50,108 nucleotides of DNA from an uncultured Candidatus Woesearchaeota archaeon (GTDB lineage Archaea > Nanobdellota > Nanobdellia > Woesearchaeales > 21-14-0-10-32-9): contig CAITEO010000031.1 in NCBI GenBank assembly GCA_903891505.1, positions 1-50,108 on the forward strand, in the 5' to 3' direction. Shown one piece after another: positions 40,341-49,264 of the stretch. The notes beneath the pieces were generated by a model that did not search any database, was not told the origin of the DNA, and saw only the letters and a list, made by a program, of their open reading frames with translations. Each line of letters opens with the position of its first letter. Within the stretch, counting starts at the first letter, position 1. Position numbers and translations under genes: made by a program.

Positions 40341-40947
40341 TGACTTCTGGTTTTAGTGCAGCAAGGTAGTCTTTACTTTTTATTTTTATTGAGTCATTGT
40401 GTGTTCCTGCGCTGAAGAATATTGTTTCGTTCTCGAAGAGCGAGCTATCTGCGTAAGTGTCTAGTCCGAAAAGTTTTCCGAACGGAGGAACGCTGCCTAT
40501 GGTGCAGCCTGTTTTTTCAAGGACTTCCTCTGGGCTTGCGAGCTCTGCGCTTTTCAAGTTCAAAAGAGTCTTTAACGATTTAAGGTCTATTCTCCTGTGG
40601 CCTGGAACTACTACCTGTATTATTTTGTAATTGTTTTCTTCATGATTATAGTTTTGGTTATTTTTGTAATTGTTTTCTCCATGATTATCGTTGTAATTGT
40701 TTTCATCGTGATTTTCATTGTAATTGTTTTCATAATGCGCTTTTGCGCTAGTTGTTGTTGGGTCTTGTTTTTTTTCAACTTTTAATTTGACCTTCAATAC
40801 TATTGCTTTTGCGGCCTGATTAAGAGAGTTTCCTCGAATCTTTGCGGCATCTTCGCTGCTGTGAACATGCTCGTGAGTGAGATGTTCAAACTGAACATTT
40901 TTGTTATTAAGAAAATTAATTATTTGGAGAAAAGTTTCTTTGCTCAT
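40312..40947 (-). CDS. YbaK/ProX-type aminoacyl-tRNA deacylase with low-complexity insert
   Basis: 211 residues from ATG 40947, which lies 25 bases after a minus-strand TATA box (TTATAAAAA, 40969-40977); the TTG at 40959 is rejected. The fold is the YbaK editing domain: VQFEHLTHEHVHSSEDAAKI, AAKAIVLKVK, then KIIQVVVPGHRRIDLKSLK, ELASPEEVLEKTGCTIGSVP and PFGKLFGL. The family removes wrong amino acids from tRNA. Between two core strands, about residues 62-108 form an Asn/Tyr/His/Glu-rich insert (NENHDENNYNDNHGENNY-like), encoded by a 27-bp tandem repeat. The insert falls in a surface loop, so activity may survive. Confidence 0.8.
   Translation of the reverse strand: MSKETFLQIINFLNNKNVQFEHLTHEHVHSSEDAAKIRGNSLNQAAKAIVLKVKLKVEKKQDPTTTSAKAHYENNYNENHDENNYNDNHGENNYKNNQNYNHEENNYKIIQVVVPGHRRIDLKSLKTLLNLKSAELASPEEVLEKTGCTIGSVPPFGKLFGLDTYADSSLFENETIFFSAGTHNDSIKIKSKDYLAALKPEVINVSSSSLK
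40626..40735 (-). repeat. In-frame 27-bp minisatellite inside the YbaK-like gene
   Basis: TGTAATTGTTTTC begins units at 40626, 40665, 40692 and 40719 (spacings 39, 27, 27). Being multiples of three, the units keep the reading frame and encode repeats of ENNYxxNHx. The count may vary among strains. Confidence 0.75.
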
Positions 40948-41060
40948 AGGAGCAGGCAATAGGGCGTGTTATAAAAATTTTTTCAATAAGGTGACTATTT
41001 GCATACTTAGAAAACTAAAAATTTATATAATGCTCATGCAATAAGGCTTTAGAGTTAGAG

Positions 41061-41546
41061 GTGAGCAGTATCAGACGTAATGGTAGTAAGTATTTTTCTC
41101 TCAAAAAAAGAGCTCAGGCTGGAGTTGAGTATCTTACAATTATAGGTATAGCTCTTGTTGTTCTAGCTTCAGGTATGGTAATTTTTCTTGATTACTCAAA
41201 ATCTTCAAATACTCAAGTCGTAGCAAGTCAGCTTGATATAATAGGAAATACTATAATGAGTAATGCTGAGGCGATGTATGTGCTTGGCAATGAATCATGG
41301 GTAACAGTAGAATTTAATCTTCCTAGTTCAGTTACAGAAACAGCAATAAGTGTAAATAGTGAAATGTATTTTACATATGCAGGAGTTAGCGGTTCATCTC
41401 AGGTTGTTTTTTTCCCTGAAAGATTCAATATATCAAACAGCGATGCACTCTGTAATACTGTTTGTAATCTTAGTTTTAGTGCTGGTATGAATAGAGTTAG
41501 GATAAAATCTAATGGGAATTTCGTGTCAATAACGAAGATGAATTAG
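41061..41546 (+). CDS. Type IV pilin/archaellin-like protein
   Basis: 161 residues. After a basic leader the class III cleavage site and hydrophobic segment read KKRAQAGVEYLTIIGIALVV, with the Glu at position 5 of the mature form that is typical of pilins. The external domain is beta-rich with one Cys pair (LCNTVCN). The start is GTG 41061; a TATA box lies at about 41022-41030. It is 60-90 bases before a second pilin-like gene on the same strand, and the two are likely an operon feeding the ATPase and TadC-like protein encoded on the other strand. Confidence 0.8.
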   Translation: MSSIRRNGSKYFSLKKRAQAGVEYLTIIGIALVVLASGMVIFLDYSKSSNTQVVASQLDIIGNTIMSNAEAMYVLGNESWVTVEFNLPSSVTETAISVNSEMYFTYAGVSGSSQVVFFPERFNISNSDALCNTVCNLSFSAGMNRVRIKSNGNFVSITKMN

Positions 41547-41633
41547 GTAGTAGCTCTTTATGGGCATGATGTGCTGTTTGCAATGTCAAAAAATCATTTG
41601 GATAATTAATTGTTTAATTTGGCGGTGTTTGTG

Positions 41634-42056
41634 ATGAGGAAGGGTCAGTTTGCATTCGAATTTGTTGTGCTCGTAAGTTTTGTTATAATTTTTACATCTA
41701 TTTTTTTAGTAATAATAGAGAATGACTATGCAAAATCTCAGCAGCTAAAACACGACGATCAGATTAATAAAGTTATGAGAATAATTAATACAGAAGTTGA
41801 TCTTGCAGAAGCATCACCAGGAGGGTATCAAAGGACGTTTTACTTGCCTACTGCTATTGACGGCACAGTATATAATGTTTCTTCTTCAGACAATATTGAT
41901 GTAATATTTGATTATAATCAAAAAACATATGTTTATTTTCTTCCGAATACTACGCTTGAGAATGCAAAAGGTGGCGTTCTGAAGCCAGGGTCAAACACAA
42001 TATACAAGAATTGCACTGTGTTAAATAGTAAATGTCGAGTGGAATTGATATCTTAA
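41634..42056 (+). CDS. Second pilin-like protein
   Basis: 140 residues from ATG 41634, with GGCGGTG six bases upstream. MRKGQFAFEFVVLVSFVII is a class III signal: a basic KG leader, then QFAFEF with Glu in the mature N-terminal helix. The mature part is beta-rich with one Cys pair near the end (NCTVLNSKC). It is 87 bases downstream of the other pilin gene and may be a minor pilin. The GTG at 41610 is a possible but less likely start. Confidence 0.75.
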   Translation: MRKGQFAFEFVVLVSFVIIFTSIFLVIIENDYAKSQQLKHDDQINKVMRIINTEVDLAEASPGGYQRTFYLPTAIDGTVYNVSSSDNIDVIFDYNQKTYVYFLPNTTLENAKGGVLKPGSNTIYKNCTVLNSKCRVELIS

Positions 42057-42090
42057 AGAAATTAATTGTTTCTATTTGTTTTTAATCCAT

Positions 42091-44337
42091 TCACAGCGTC
42101 GATACAATCGATCCTGCGATGAATGAGAATCCTATTGTGAATAATCCTGCAACTGCAACGTAGATTAGCGTCGAGGTTACAAGGTTCTTTCCGAGTATTG
42201 TCATCTGGCCAATCTCGTCTGTGCCGTTTTGAATCCCGTTTATCAGTATGCTTAGTATGAATGTTATCTCGACGACATAAATTCCTACGATTGCTTGAAA
42301 GTAGAATGTAGGCACGCCGCCTGACCCGAACATACTCATAATGTTTGTTGGCATGCCGACTGTAGCAGTATCACCCATCGCGGCCATTTTGTCAGCGAGT
42401 ACTCCTAAAATCTGTCCTATCATACTTGTTATGCCGACGACAATTCCTGATATTATCGGAGTTAAAAATCCGACCTGACTTTTCATGCTACTAAGTGTGT
42501 CTGCCATCAAATCATTAAGCCTTTCATCTACGCGGTGCATGGATTTTATGTATTCAGCGACGGAGATTACTGCTTGGCTTGCAACTATCGGGCCTTTCTT
42601 GCTGCTCTCCAAAAATACTTTCATGCTGCTTTCAATTATGCTAGATGGAAAATCGTTTATGGCTCCAACTTTTTTATCAAATATGGCATCTTCTACGCCC
42701 ATACCTAGTTTCATTATGTTAATAGATATTTTTTCGAAAAACTTACCTGACCGTGTGCCATGCATAGTTTTAGCGACGTTGCTGAATGCTATTTCTGCAG
42801 GGACGCCATCGGCGAGTCTGTTTCCAAGTTGGAATAATGCTGAAGCGAATTCTTGTTCAAGTTTTTCTGTTTCTTCTCTTACCTTTTCTAAGTTTTTTGT
42901 TCTCCATTTGTAAAATAGTCCAAAACCTAATCCTAATGCTAGAGGTATACATAAACTAAGCAGACTTGCTCCAAGACCATATGGACCTATTGTTTCACCA
43001 GTGAGAGTACCATCAGCTGCTTTTACTGGTCTATAATCTAGAAACTTTGAATATACTTTTGCATCTGGCAACAAATTTTCTTGTAAAGTTATTGATGTTA
43101 CCATACTATTACCGTCAGAGTGCTGTTCTAAGACATAATCAAAGTTAGGATTTATTCCGTGCAGTATCAATGGTAAAAAGCCTATTAGCAAGAGCACTCC
43201 TGCAATAAAAACTGCAGCAAGAAATGGAGTGATTGAAAAACTTTCATTCTCTATTTTTATTTCTATTTTCTGGTCTTGGGTTGCGATAGATTTGTTGCTC
43301 ATATCTACGCCACCATAACCAGTTGGTCTTGTTGAAAGAATTTCTCGTCCTAGATAATATACGAGTACTGGAATTAATATGTTGTAGAGTGCAAATAAGT
43401 GATACCATTTTGCTTCCGGTACGAACGCAGTTAAGAGTGGAAGTATTACAAGTCCGAGTATTGGAAGGATTATTCCTAGCATGTGCAGTGTAGTTATAGG
43501 TCCCTGAAGATCATGAGTGTAGTGCAACATTTTCTCAAACGTTTCGTCGAGAATTACACTAAGGCTCTTATCAAGTGCATCCATTCGTCTAGACTCAGAT
43601 GATTCGTATAATGTACTCTGGATTAGGTGCATGCTTTCTATGAATTCAGGGTTCCACTCTCTCCATGTGTCCAAATAAAAATCAAGAGATTGATTTATAT
43701 TGTCAAATTTTCCAGTCTCAACATCCCACAGAACTTTTTTGAAGTCTAAAGAAAGTGGAGGTGATAAGTGTTCTGCTGCGAAATTAACTGCGAGTTCAAG
43801 GTTAGGCGTATGTCTCATGTATGTAACGATGTAGAAGACGCTTAGCACCATTTGGTTGCTCGCTTTCATTCTCCAGATGTTCGCGATTATGAATGGGAGC
43901 TTTGTTAAGGGTATGAAAAGTATTAGTGCAAGCACCACTCCAAAAAATATGAAGAAATATGTGCCTGCTGTTTTTCCTCCAGTTAATACGTAAGGAATTA
44001 TGTAACCAATTATAAATGATGCAAATACTATTAACAGACTTGTGAGTGCAGCAAAACTCATCGTTCCAGTAGGAGTAATATTTAGATGACTAATTCTTAT
44101 TGATTCCTCTATTTTAGGAATGCTCGACTTATCTGGACTTATCGGCATTATTTTTTCTGCGAAGTTACAAACTTTTTCGTAGGCTGACAAATTTCTCGGC
44201 ATAAATGTTTGCTTGAAATTTTCATAGTCGCTCGTCCTTATTGGTTTGATTTCCTCAATTTTATCTCCGAGCTCGCTCGCTAGTTTCTTCTTGTATTTAT
44301 TTTTGAATTCTGTGTAATCAAGATCCTCTTTTTTCAT
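42091..44337 (-). CDS. TadC/ArlJ-like pilus assembly membrane protein
   Basis: 748 residues with about nine membrane helices in two halves. Each half has a type II secretion F (GspF) cytoplasmic domain: YIVTYMRHTPNLELAVNFAA near 165 and EFASALFQLGNRLADGVPAE near 495, with the second followed by GKFFEKISINIMKLGMGVED. The family is the inner-membrane platform for archaeal type IV pili and archaella. Its size (748) and duplicated domain match archaeal pilus platform proteins. It lies 65 bases downstream of the ATPase gene on the same strand, so the two form an operon. Confidence 0.87.
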   Translation of the reverse strand: MKKEDLDYTEFKNKYKKKLASELGDKIEEIKPIRTSDYENFKQTFMPRNLSAYEKVCNFAEKIMPISPDKSSIPKIEESIRISHLNITPTGTMSFAALTSLLIVFASFIIGYIIPYVLTGGKTAGTYFFIFFGVVLALILFIPLTKLPFIIANIWRMKASNQMVLSVFYIVTYMRHTPNLELAVNFAAEHLSPPLSLDFKKVLWDVETGKFDNINQSLDFYLDTWREWNPEFIESMHLIQSTLYESSESRRMDALDKSLSVILDETFEKMLHYTHDLQGPITTLHMLGIILPILGLVILPLLTAFVPEAKWYHLFALYNILIPVLVYYLGREILSTRPTGYGGVDMSNKSIATQDQKIEIKIENESFSITPFLAAVFIAGVLLLIGFLPLILHGINPNFDYVLEQHSDGNSMVTSITLQENLLPDAKVYSKFLDYRPVKAADGTLTGETIGPYGLGASLLSLCIPLALGLGFGLFYKWRTKNLEKVREETEKLEQEFASALFQLGNRLADGVPAEIAFSNVAKTMHGTRSGKFFEKISINIMKLGMGVEDAIFDKKVGAINDFPSSIIESSMKVFLESSKKGPIVASQAVISVAEYIKSMHRVDERLNDLMADTLSSMKSQVGFLTPIISGIVVGITSMIGQILGVLADKMAAMGDTATVGMPTNIMSMFGSGGVPTFYFQAIVGIYVVEITFILSILINGIQNGTDEIGQMTILGKNLVTSTLIYVAVAGLFTIGFSFIAGSIVSTL

Positions 44338-44402
44338 TTTTCTTTCTCTATTCTTCTTGTGTTATTTTAATTATTTTTATTTAGATATATGTTTTTTTAG
44401 GG

Positions 44403-46718
44403 TTATATTTTTAGTTTCTCTTCTTGTTTTCTTGCTCGTAGTTCTCTTTTCAGCCATTCATTCCATTCAAAGAATATTTTTTTGCTGTCTAGTTTTCCTG
44501 TCTCTGTTTTGACTTTGTCGCTTATCTTGTGGAATTGGTCATTGCTTAAAATTACAAACGGAGCTTCGAGCAAATCGTCGTCTTTTTCTTTTTCTGCTGC
44601 TGTGACGAGCGCTTCTTTTATGCTTGCTCGAAGAAGAATATTATCCCAGACGGCATCCCAGTTGCCAGCCCAATCCTTGACGTTGCTTGCAATCGCTTTT
44701 AGAATTTCAGAGTCGCCATTGAGTAAATCATCTGTTGGTTCAAGAGTATCTGTTTTTGAATTATATTTTAATAAGTCAACAAATCCTTTTTCGTGCTGAG
44801 GATCATCTGTCCAGTCTTTTCTAACTTCAGTAATTTGTGTTACACGTCTCCATTTGTGTAAGCCATCAGCACTCTTTATTGGGTTTGCGATGATAATTAT
44901 ATCTGTTGCTTTGAAGCTTGTTCTTGGAACTTCAAGATCATTAACGACTCTGTCAAATACTCCATATGGACTGTCGCCGTGGATTGTTCCTGCAACAACG
45001 TTTGCAAGTGCGCCTACACGCATGGCTTCGTAGAGTGCTTTGGCTTCAGTGCTTCTTACTTCTCCGACGAATAATGCAGAGTCGCCAAGTCTTAGTGTTG
45101 TTCTTATTCCTTCGTCGGCTGCAACTTCTTTTGTTCCTTTTGAAAGAGCTGACGCTACTTTCATTGATTGTATGTTGTAGCCCATTTCTTTTAATTGATT
45201 GACTGGCAATTCAAGAGTATCTTCGATTGTTATAATTCTGTAGCTTCTCATTATTTCGACGAGAAGTGCGCCTAGCACTGAAGATTTTCCAGCGCTTCTT
45301 GTTCCTGCAACAAGCAACGTCCTGTTTCCATCGACGAGAAAACTTATAACTCCTGCTGCAAGTGGGCTTATCATCCTATTTTTCATGAACAATGCAAGTG
45401 TCCACGGTTTGTCTCTATGACGTCTAAACGCATAGGCAATTCCTGATGGATTTAATGGTTTTCCAATAACACCTACTCTTGCATTTGCAACGCCAGGTAT
45501 ATCAAGATCAGTATCGAGTATTGGATTTGCTTCATCAAGTGGTCTGCCAGATAGAAGTCTTAGTTTTGACGCCCAGGATTCAGAGTCGCTGATGCTAGGG
45601 ATTATGTTTGTCTTGCAGTCTCCGAAGATGTTATGCACAATGAACATTGGTGCTTGGCCCATGGGGCTGTTGATTGTTATATCTTGAATATTTTCATCTC
45701 TAAGCAATACTTCAATTAGACCAAAGCCGACAGTATAACGTATGAGTATTTGTGTTAGCTCCTCTATTTCTTCAGGTTTCAATCTTAGTTTCCTATATGT
45801 CGCAAGCTCTTCAATTAAGTCAGAACCTACATTGTAAAATATTTCTCTTATTCTATCAGGATTAACAAAGTCCTGCTCGTCTGGTTTGTACTCTGACATT
45901 ATTTTTCTTGCCATATCTAGCAGTTCATATTTTTCCTCAGGAAGTTTGAATTCAGGCGGAGTTACATGGTATAGATATTGTATGTTGTCTTGCAGTTTGA
46001 AAATAACAACTTCAGTGTCGCCCATATTGTAACTCATCACTTCCTCTCCATCCTGAGGATATGTCGCCATGAGTCTTGTGAACATGAAGTCGGGGCGTAT
46101 TGTTGGTCTGAACAATTTTCTGTATAATTCTCTATCTCCAATTTTGTAGCCTGCAAGATAGGGTAGTGCTAGTTGGATTAATCTTGTATTCTCAAGATTT
46201 TTTAGTAAGTATTCTATGAGTGTGATGTATGCTTCTCTTGCTCGGGCAAGAGGTTCTTCTATTTCTTTTTCTAGTTCTATTTTTTCTCGTCTGAGAATTC
46301 TTTTTATCTCGACAAAACAACCAATAGGATCACGCGTTAAGTAGTTGAATATAAGGTTGTGCACTTCGCTGTATTTCTCGGAAAGTGAGCGTAGATCGCC
46401 GCCTGAGATGTGATTCAGGTTCTGAAAAGAGAAGAATTCATTTTGTTTTATTAGGTGCTTGTAGATTTTTGAAATCTCAATTAAGAGACGTATTTGATCA
46501 TATTCATATTCGTACTCATGCTTTTGATTAAAAATTATTTTTGTTGCGCTAGGATTTGACATTAGAAGTTCGCAGGTCTTTGCCATGCATAGCGGATCAT
46601 CTTCTATTGATGGAACTCTTGGTACAGAAACATAATTAACTCTAAGTACATTATCAGGACCTTCCTTGAACAAGTCGTAGTCTTGGAAAAATCCTCCAGT
46701 TCTTTCTTTTTCAGCCAC
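44403..46718 (-). CDS. Type II/IV secretion system ATPase (GspE/ArlI-like)
   Basis: About 771 residues from GTG 46718, with GAGGGG upstream (TTG 46721 is also possible). The catalytic core has Walker A GTRSAGKSS (about 473-481), the Asp box TIEDTLELP, Walker B ALFVGEVRS (549-557) and the His box AGTIHGDSPYGV. The motor drives assembly of pili or the archaellum. The first 300 residues are a helical, charged domain, longer than in most archaeal GspE proteins (usually 500-550 residues in total), and the last 110 are also a family-unusual extension. It is paired with the TadC-like protein and divergent from the three membrane-protein genes. Confidence 0.92.
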   Translation of the reverse strand: MAEKERTGGFFQDYDLFKEGPDNVLRVNYVSVPRVPSIEDDPLCMAKTCELLMSNPSATKIIFNQKHEYEYEYDQIRLLIEISKIYKHLIKQNEFFSFQNLNHISGGDLRSLSEKYSEVHNLIFNYLTRDPIGCFVEIKRILRREKIELEKEIEEPLARAREAYITLIEYLLKNLENTRLIQLALPYLAGYKIGDRELYRKLFRPTIRPDFMFTRLMATYPQDGEEVMSYNMGDTEVVIFKLQDNIQYLYHVTPPEFKLPEEKYELLDMARKIMSEYKPDEQDFVNPDRIREIFYNVGSDLIEELATYRKLRLKPEEIEELTQILIRYTVGFGLIEVLLRDENIQDITINSPMGQAPMFIVHNIFGDCKTNIIPSISDSESWASKLRLLSGRPLDEANPILDTDLDIPGVANARVGVIGKPLNPSGIAYAFRRHRDKPWTLALFMKNRMISPLAAGVISFLVDGNRTLLVAGTRSAGKSSVLGALLVEIMRSYRIITIEDTLELPVNQLKEMGYNIQSMKVASALSKGTKEVAADEGIRTTLRLGDSALFVGEVRSTEAKALYEAMRVGALANVVAGTIHGDSPYGVFDRVVNDLEVPRTSFKATDIIIIANPIKSADGLHKWRRVTQITEVRKDWTDDPQHEKGFVDLLKYNSKTDTLEPTDDLLNGDSEILKAIASNVKDWAGNWDAVWDNILLRASIKEALVTAAEKEKDDDLLEAPFVILSNDQFHKISDKVKTETGKLDSKKIFFEWNEWLKRELRARKQEEKLKI

Positions 46719-46721
46719 CAA

Positions 46722-46892
46722 CCCCTCAACTCTTTTTTGATGTGCACTAAATCAATACTGCACATCCAACCCCTCACCCAGAGACTATCTGGTCAATAGT
46801 CTTCTTAATCTAAGGTATATAAATCTTTTGACGGTCTTGAGTGTTTTTCTTTTTCTTTTCTATTTTTTTAGTTTCTTTTTTGCGTCTAGTTA
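46722..46892. other. Divergent promoter region between the ATPase gene and the repeat array
   Basis: A near-palindromic TATA element GGTATATAAATC (46812-46823) could serve either strand. On the minus side it would give the ATPase transcript a leader of about 70 bases; on the plus side it could transcribe the hairpin array that follows. No gene is seen. Confidence 0.4.
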
Positions 46893-47096
46893 GTCTCTAG
46901 CTGATTCATTCTTATCTGAATAAAAGAAGTTTCTGGTCGAGTTTTCTAGTTTACAGAGGTTTACCCCTCTGCAAATAAAGAAAATACCCTCACGTCTGGC
47001 ATTTTCTAATTCGCGAGTTACTCCCTTGCAAATAAAGAAAATTTCATAGAAATTTTCTAATTTAGAGCATGTTGCCATTCTCTAAATAAACAAAAG
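46893..47096 (+). repeat. Tandem array of three or four covarying hairpins
   Basis: Units begin with TTTTCTA at 46942, 47002 and 47053 and end with CAAATAAAGAAAAT or a near copy. The stems differ but pair: CAGAGG/CCTCTG (46954-46971), GCGAG/CTTGC (47013-47029) and TTTAGAG/CTCTAAA (47061-47086). A diverged unit at 46895-46935 holds GATTCA/TGAAT. The outer TTTTCT/AGAAAA part also pairs. The paired changes argue that the RNA or hairpin-DNA structure is under selection. It ends just before the TATA box (GGTTTATAAAC, 47096-47106) of the next gene. Confidence 0.6.
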
Positions 47097-47143
47097 GTTT
47101 ATAAACTATGAACATTGGAGTTATGGAGAGAGGTTAATACAAT

Positions 47144-47728
47144 ATGGTGGCGACAGCATTTGGAGGGGCTTTGGCGTTTCTTACAAGACTCGGTGTCTTT
47201 GAGACAGTTCTACCTTTTTTGCTCGTCTTCACTTTAGTATTTGCATTCTTAGAAAAGACAAAAGTCTTTGGTGTTGAGAAGTACAGGTCAGATGCAGATA
47301 ATGTTGTCTATGATGTTCCGAAGAAAAATTTGAACAGCATGGCTGCGTTTTGTATTGCTTTTTTTGTCGTAGCTTCTGCTCAACTTGTTGCAATAGTTAG
47401 TGAAGTCACATCAAAAGTTGTCTTGCTTATAATATTAGTATTTTGTTTTACACTTACGGTAGGTGCGTTCCAGAAAGAGCAGAAAGAAGGTTTTGCTCTC
47501 AATAAAACTTGGACTGTTGTGTTTGAGATAATAGTTTTTGTTGGAATTGCTTTGATATTTCTAAACGCTCTTGGATGGCTTGATGATATATTCAATTGGC
47601 TAAATAATGTTTGGGGAAGCGAAGCAACAGCATCATTAGTAATGGTGTTATTATTGATTGGGCTTATGGTATTTATCACTTGGGATAAAAAACCAGGGAA
47701 GAGCAAGGAGGCCGAAAAGAGCAAATAA
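47144..47728 (+). CDS. Multi-helix membrane protein A of a three-gene paralog set
   Basis: 194 residues, about five membrane helices. It starts MVATAFGGALAFLTRLGVFE and continues TVLPFLLVFTLVFAFLEKTK-VFG, a motif repeated in the two genes that follow. A cytoplasmic or external loop (GVEKYRSDADNVVYDVPKKN) and a basic tail (KPGKSKEAEKSK) are also present. Its promoter has TATA at 47096-47106. Family and function are unknown to me; the position next to the pilus ATPase and platform genes suggests a surface-structure role. Confidence 0.7.
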   Translation: MVATAFGGALAFLTRLGVFETVLPFLLVFTLVFAFLEKTKVFGVEKYRSDADNVVYDVPKKNLNSMAAFCIAFFVVASAQLVAIVSEVTSKVVLLIILVFCFTLTVGAFQKEQKEGFALNKTWTVVFEIIVFVGIALIFLNALGWLDDIFNWLNNVWGSEATASLVMVLLLIGLMVFITWDKKPGKSKEAEKSK

Positions 47729-47815
47729 GTAAAATAGTTGCTTAGTTGTCTAATTACAGTCAAAAGAAATATAAATAAGTAAGCAAAGAGGTTTAAAGGA
47801 GTAAGGTGATTCACG

Positions 47816-48436
47816 ATGTACTGGGATTTTAGAAGCTTGATAATGTCTCTTGATGATGTAGGTGTTTTGGATGTAATAATGCCATTTATTCTTGTATTTA
47901 CAATTATATATGCTGTTTTGCAGAAAACAAAAATTCTTGGAAAGACTGAGGATGGTCAACCAAGGAAAAATTTTAATGTTATCATTGCTTTAGTTATGGC
48001 ACTTGCTACTGTTATACCTCATGTTACTGGCAAGACTAGTTATTATGGTATTGGGATAGTTGATGTTGTTGACATAATAAATACTGCACTTCCAAATGTT
48101 GCACTTGTGGCAGTCATAATAATAATGATTCTTATAACTATTGGTGTCTTCGGAAAAGAGTTCGACATCGGAGAGGGTTACGGTGGAATATTTGTAATTC
48201 TAGCTTTCCTTGTTGTTGGATTCATATTTGCAACATCAGCAGGATGGTTTGCACAAGGTACACTTCCAAGTTGGCTTTACTTTGTTTATGATTCACAATT
48301 CCAAGCACTTGTTGTTGCATTGCTCGTATTCGGGGTAATAATTTACTTCATCACAAAAGAGAGCAAGCCTAAGGAGAAGGATAAGAACTGGATGACTGAG
48401 TTCAACAAGATGATAAAGGATCCTTATAGGAAGTAA
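47816..48436 (+). CDS. Multi-helix membrane protein B of the paralog set
   Basis: 206 residues, four to five helices. SLDDVGVLDVIMPFILVFTI followed by IYAVLQKTKILGKTEDGQPR repeats the motif of protein A. GGTGAT lies six bases before the ATG. A charged C-terminal tail (KESKPKEKDKNWMTEFNKMI) is cytoplasmic or external. It lies 87 bases after gene A and 32 before gene C, all on the plus strand, so the three form one operon. Confidence 0.7.
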   Translation: MYWDFRSLIMSLDDVGVLDVIMPFILVFTIIYAVLQKTKILGKTEDGQPRKNFNVIIALVMALATVIPHVTGKTSYYGIGIVDVVDIINTALPNVALVAVIIIMILITIGVFGKEFDIGEGYGGIFVILAFLVVGFIFATSAGWFAQGTLPSWLYFVYDSQFQALVVALLVFGVIIYFITKESKPKEKDKNWMTEFNKMIKDPYRK

Positions 48437-48468
48437 ATGCAGGAAAAGAGGAGTTTGAGGATTATAAC

Positions 48469-49080
48469 ATGGCAGCATTCTTAGATGTAGGGATTTTAGG
48501 TTATTTTAGAGTAATCTTTACTATGATTTTAATATTTGTTATAGTCTATGGTTTACTTGCTTGGACAAAACCTTTCGGTGGATCAGGCACAGGAATGTAT
48601 GCTCTAATTGCTATTGCGTTTGCTGTTTTGAGTATAACAAGTACAGGAGTTTTAGCTCTTGTGTCGTTCATGACTCCTTGGTTCTTTGTTGTTATATTTG
48701 TGGGTTTTTTTATATTGTTTATGCTCATGATATTTGGTCTTAAGGATAAGGATCTTACGGCAGGTAAGACTCCGCAGCTTAGAACGTGGGTAATGATTGT
48801 AACAATTGTAATTTTGTTGTTCGGTCTTGGTTCAGCATTTGGTCAAAAGACGCTTGATCAAGGAACTGGCACGACAGGCACGACGACTACAACAACAGTT
48901 ACAGCGAATGGGTCAGGTATTGGAAATACGAATATAACTGGCGCGCCTGAAGCGACAGCATCTAGTAACTTTGGGACTAATGCATTGAATACACTTGTTA
49001 ATCCACAAGTACTTGGGTTCATCGCGATAATGCTTGTTGCAGTCTTCACAGTATTTCTATTAACTTCAAGTGGATTGTAA
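48469..49080 (+). CDS. Multi-helix membrane protein C of the paralog set
   Basis: 203 residues, about five helices. LDVGILGYFRVIFTMILIFV followed by IVYGLLAWTKPFG is a diverged form of the same motif, with W in place of K. A Thr/Gly/Asn/Ala-rich loop (GTTGTTTTTTVTANGSG) lies near residue 145-165 before a last helix; it is likely external. GAGGATT precedes the ATG. It is the last gene of the operon, followed by a T-rich tract (49105-49125). Confidence 0.7.
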   Translation: MAAFLDVGILGYFRVIFTMILIFVIVYGLLAWTKPFGGSGTGMYALIAIAFAVLSITSTGVLALVSFMTPWFFVVIFVGFFILFMLMIFGLKDKDLTAGKTPQLRTWVMIVTIVILLFGLGSAFGQKTLDQGTGTTGTTTTTTVTANGSGIGNTNITGAPEATASSNFGTNALNTLVNPQVLGFIAIMLVAVFTVFLLTSSGL

Positions 49081-49264
49081 GTAAAAAGTATTGTTATTGT
49101 TCTAGATTTTTTAAGTTTTTTTAATTGTTAGTTTGTGTTCATATTGCATGTTATTCATATTTGTTAAAGTATTCATCGCATGTTATTTAGAAATTTATTT
49201 AGAAAATTATTTATATACATAAAAAAATATTTGTATTTTCAGGGTTTGTATTTGGAGGGGTAAT

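Noticed and set aside
46890..47078. A minus-strand reading frame with repeated KLEN...FFIC peptide
   Set aside because: The repeat in the peptide is a by-product of the tandem hairpin array; it has no ribosome site and the stems, not the codons, are what is kept.
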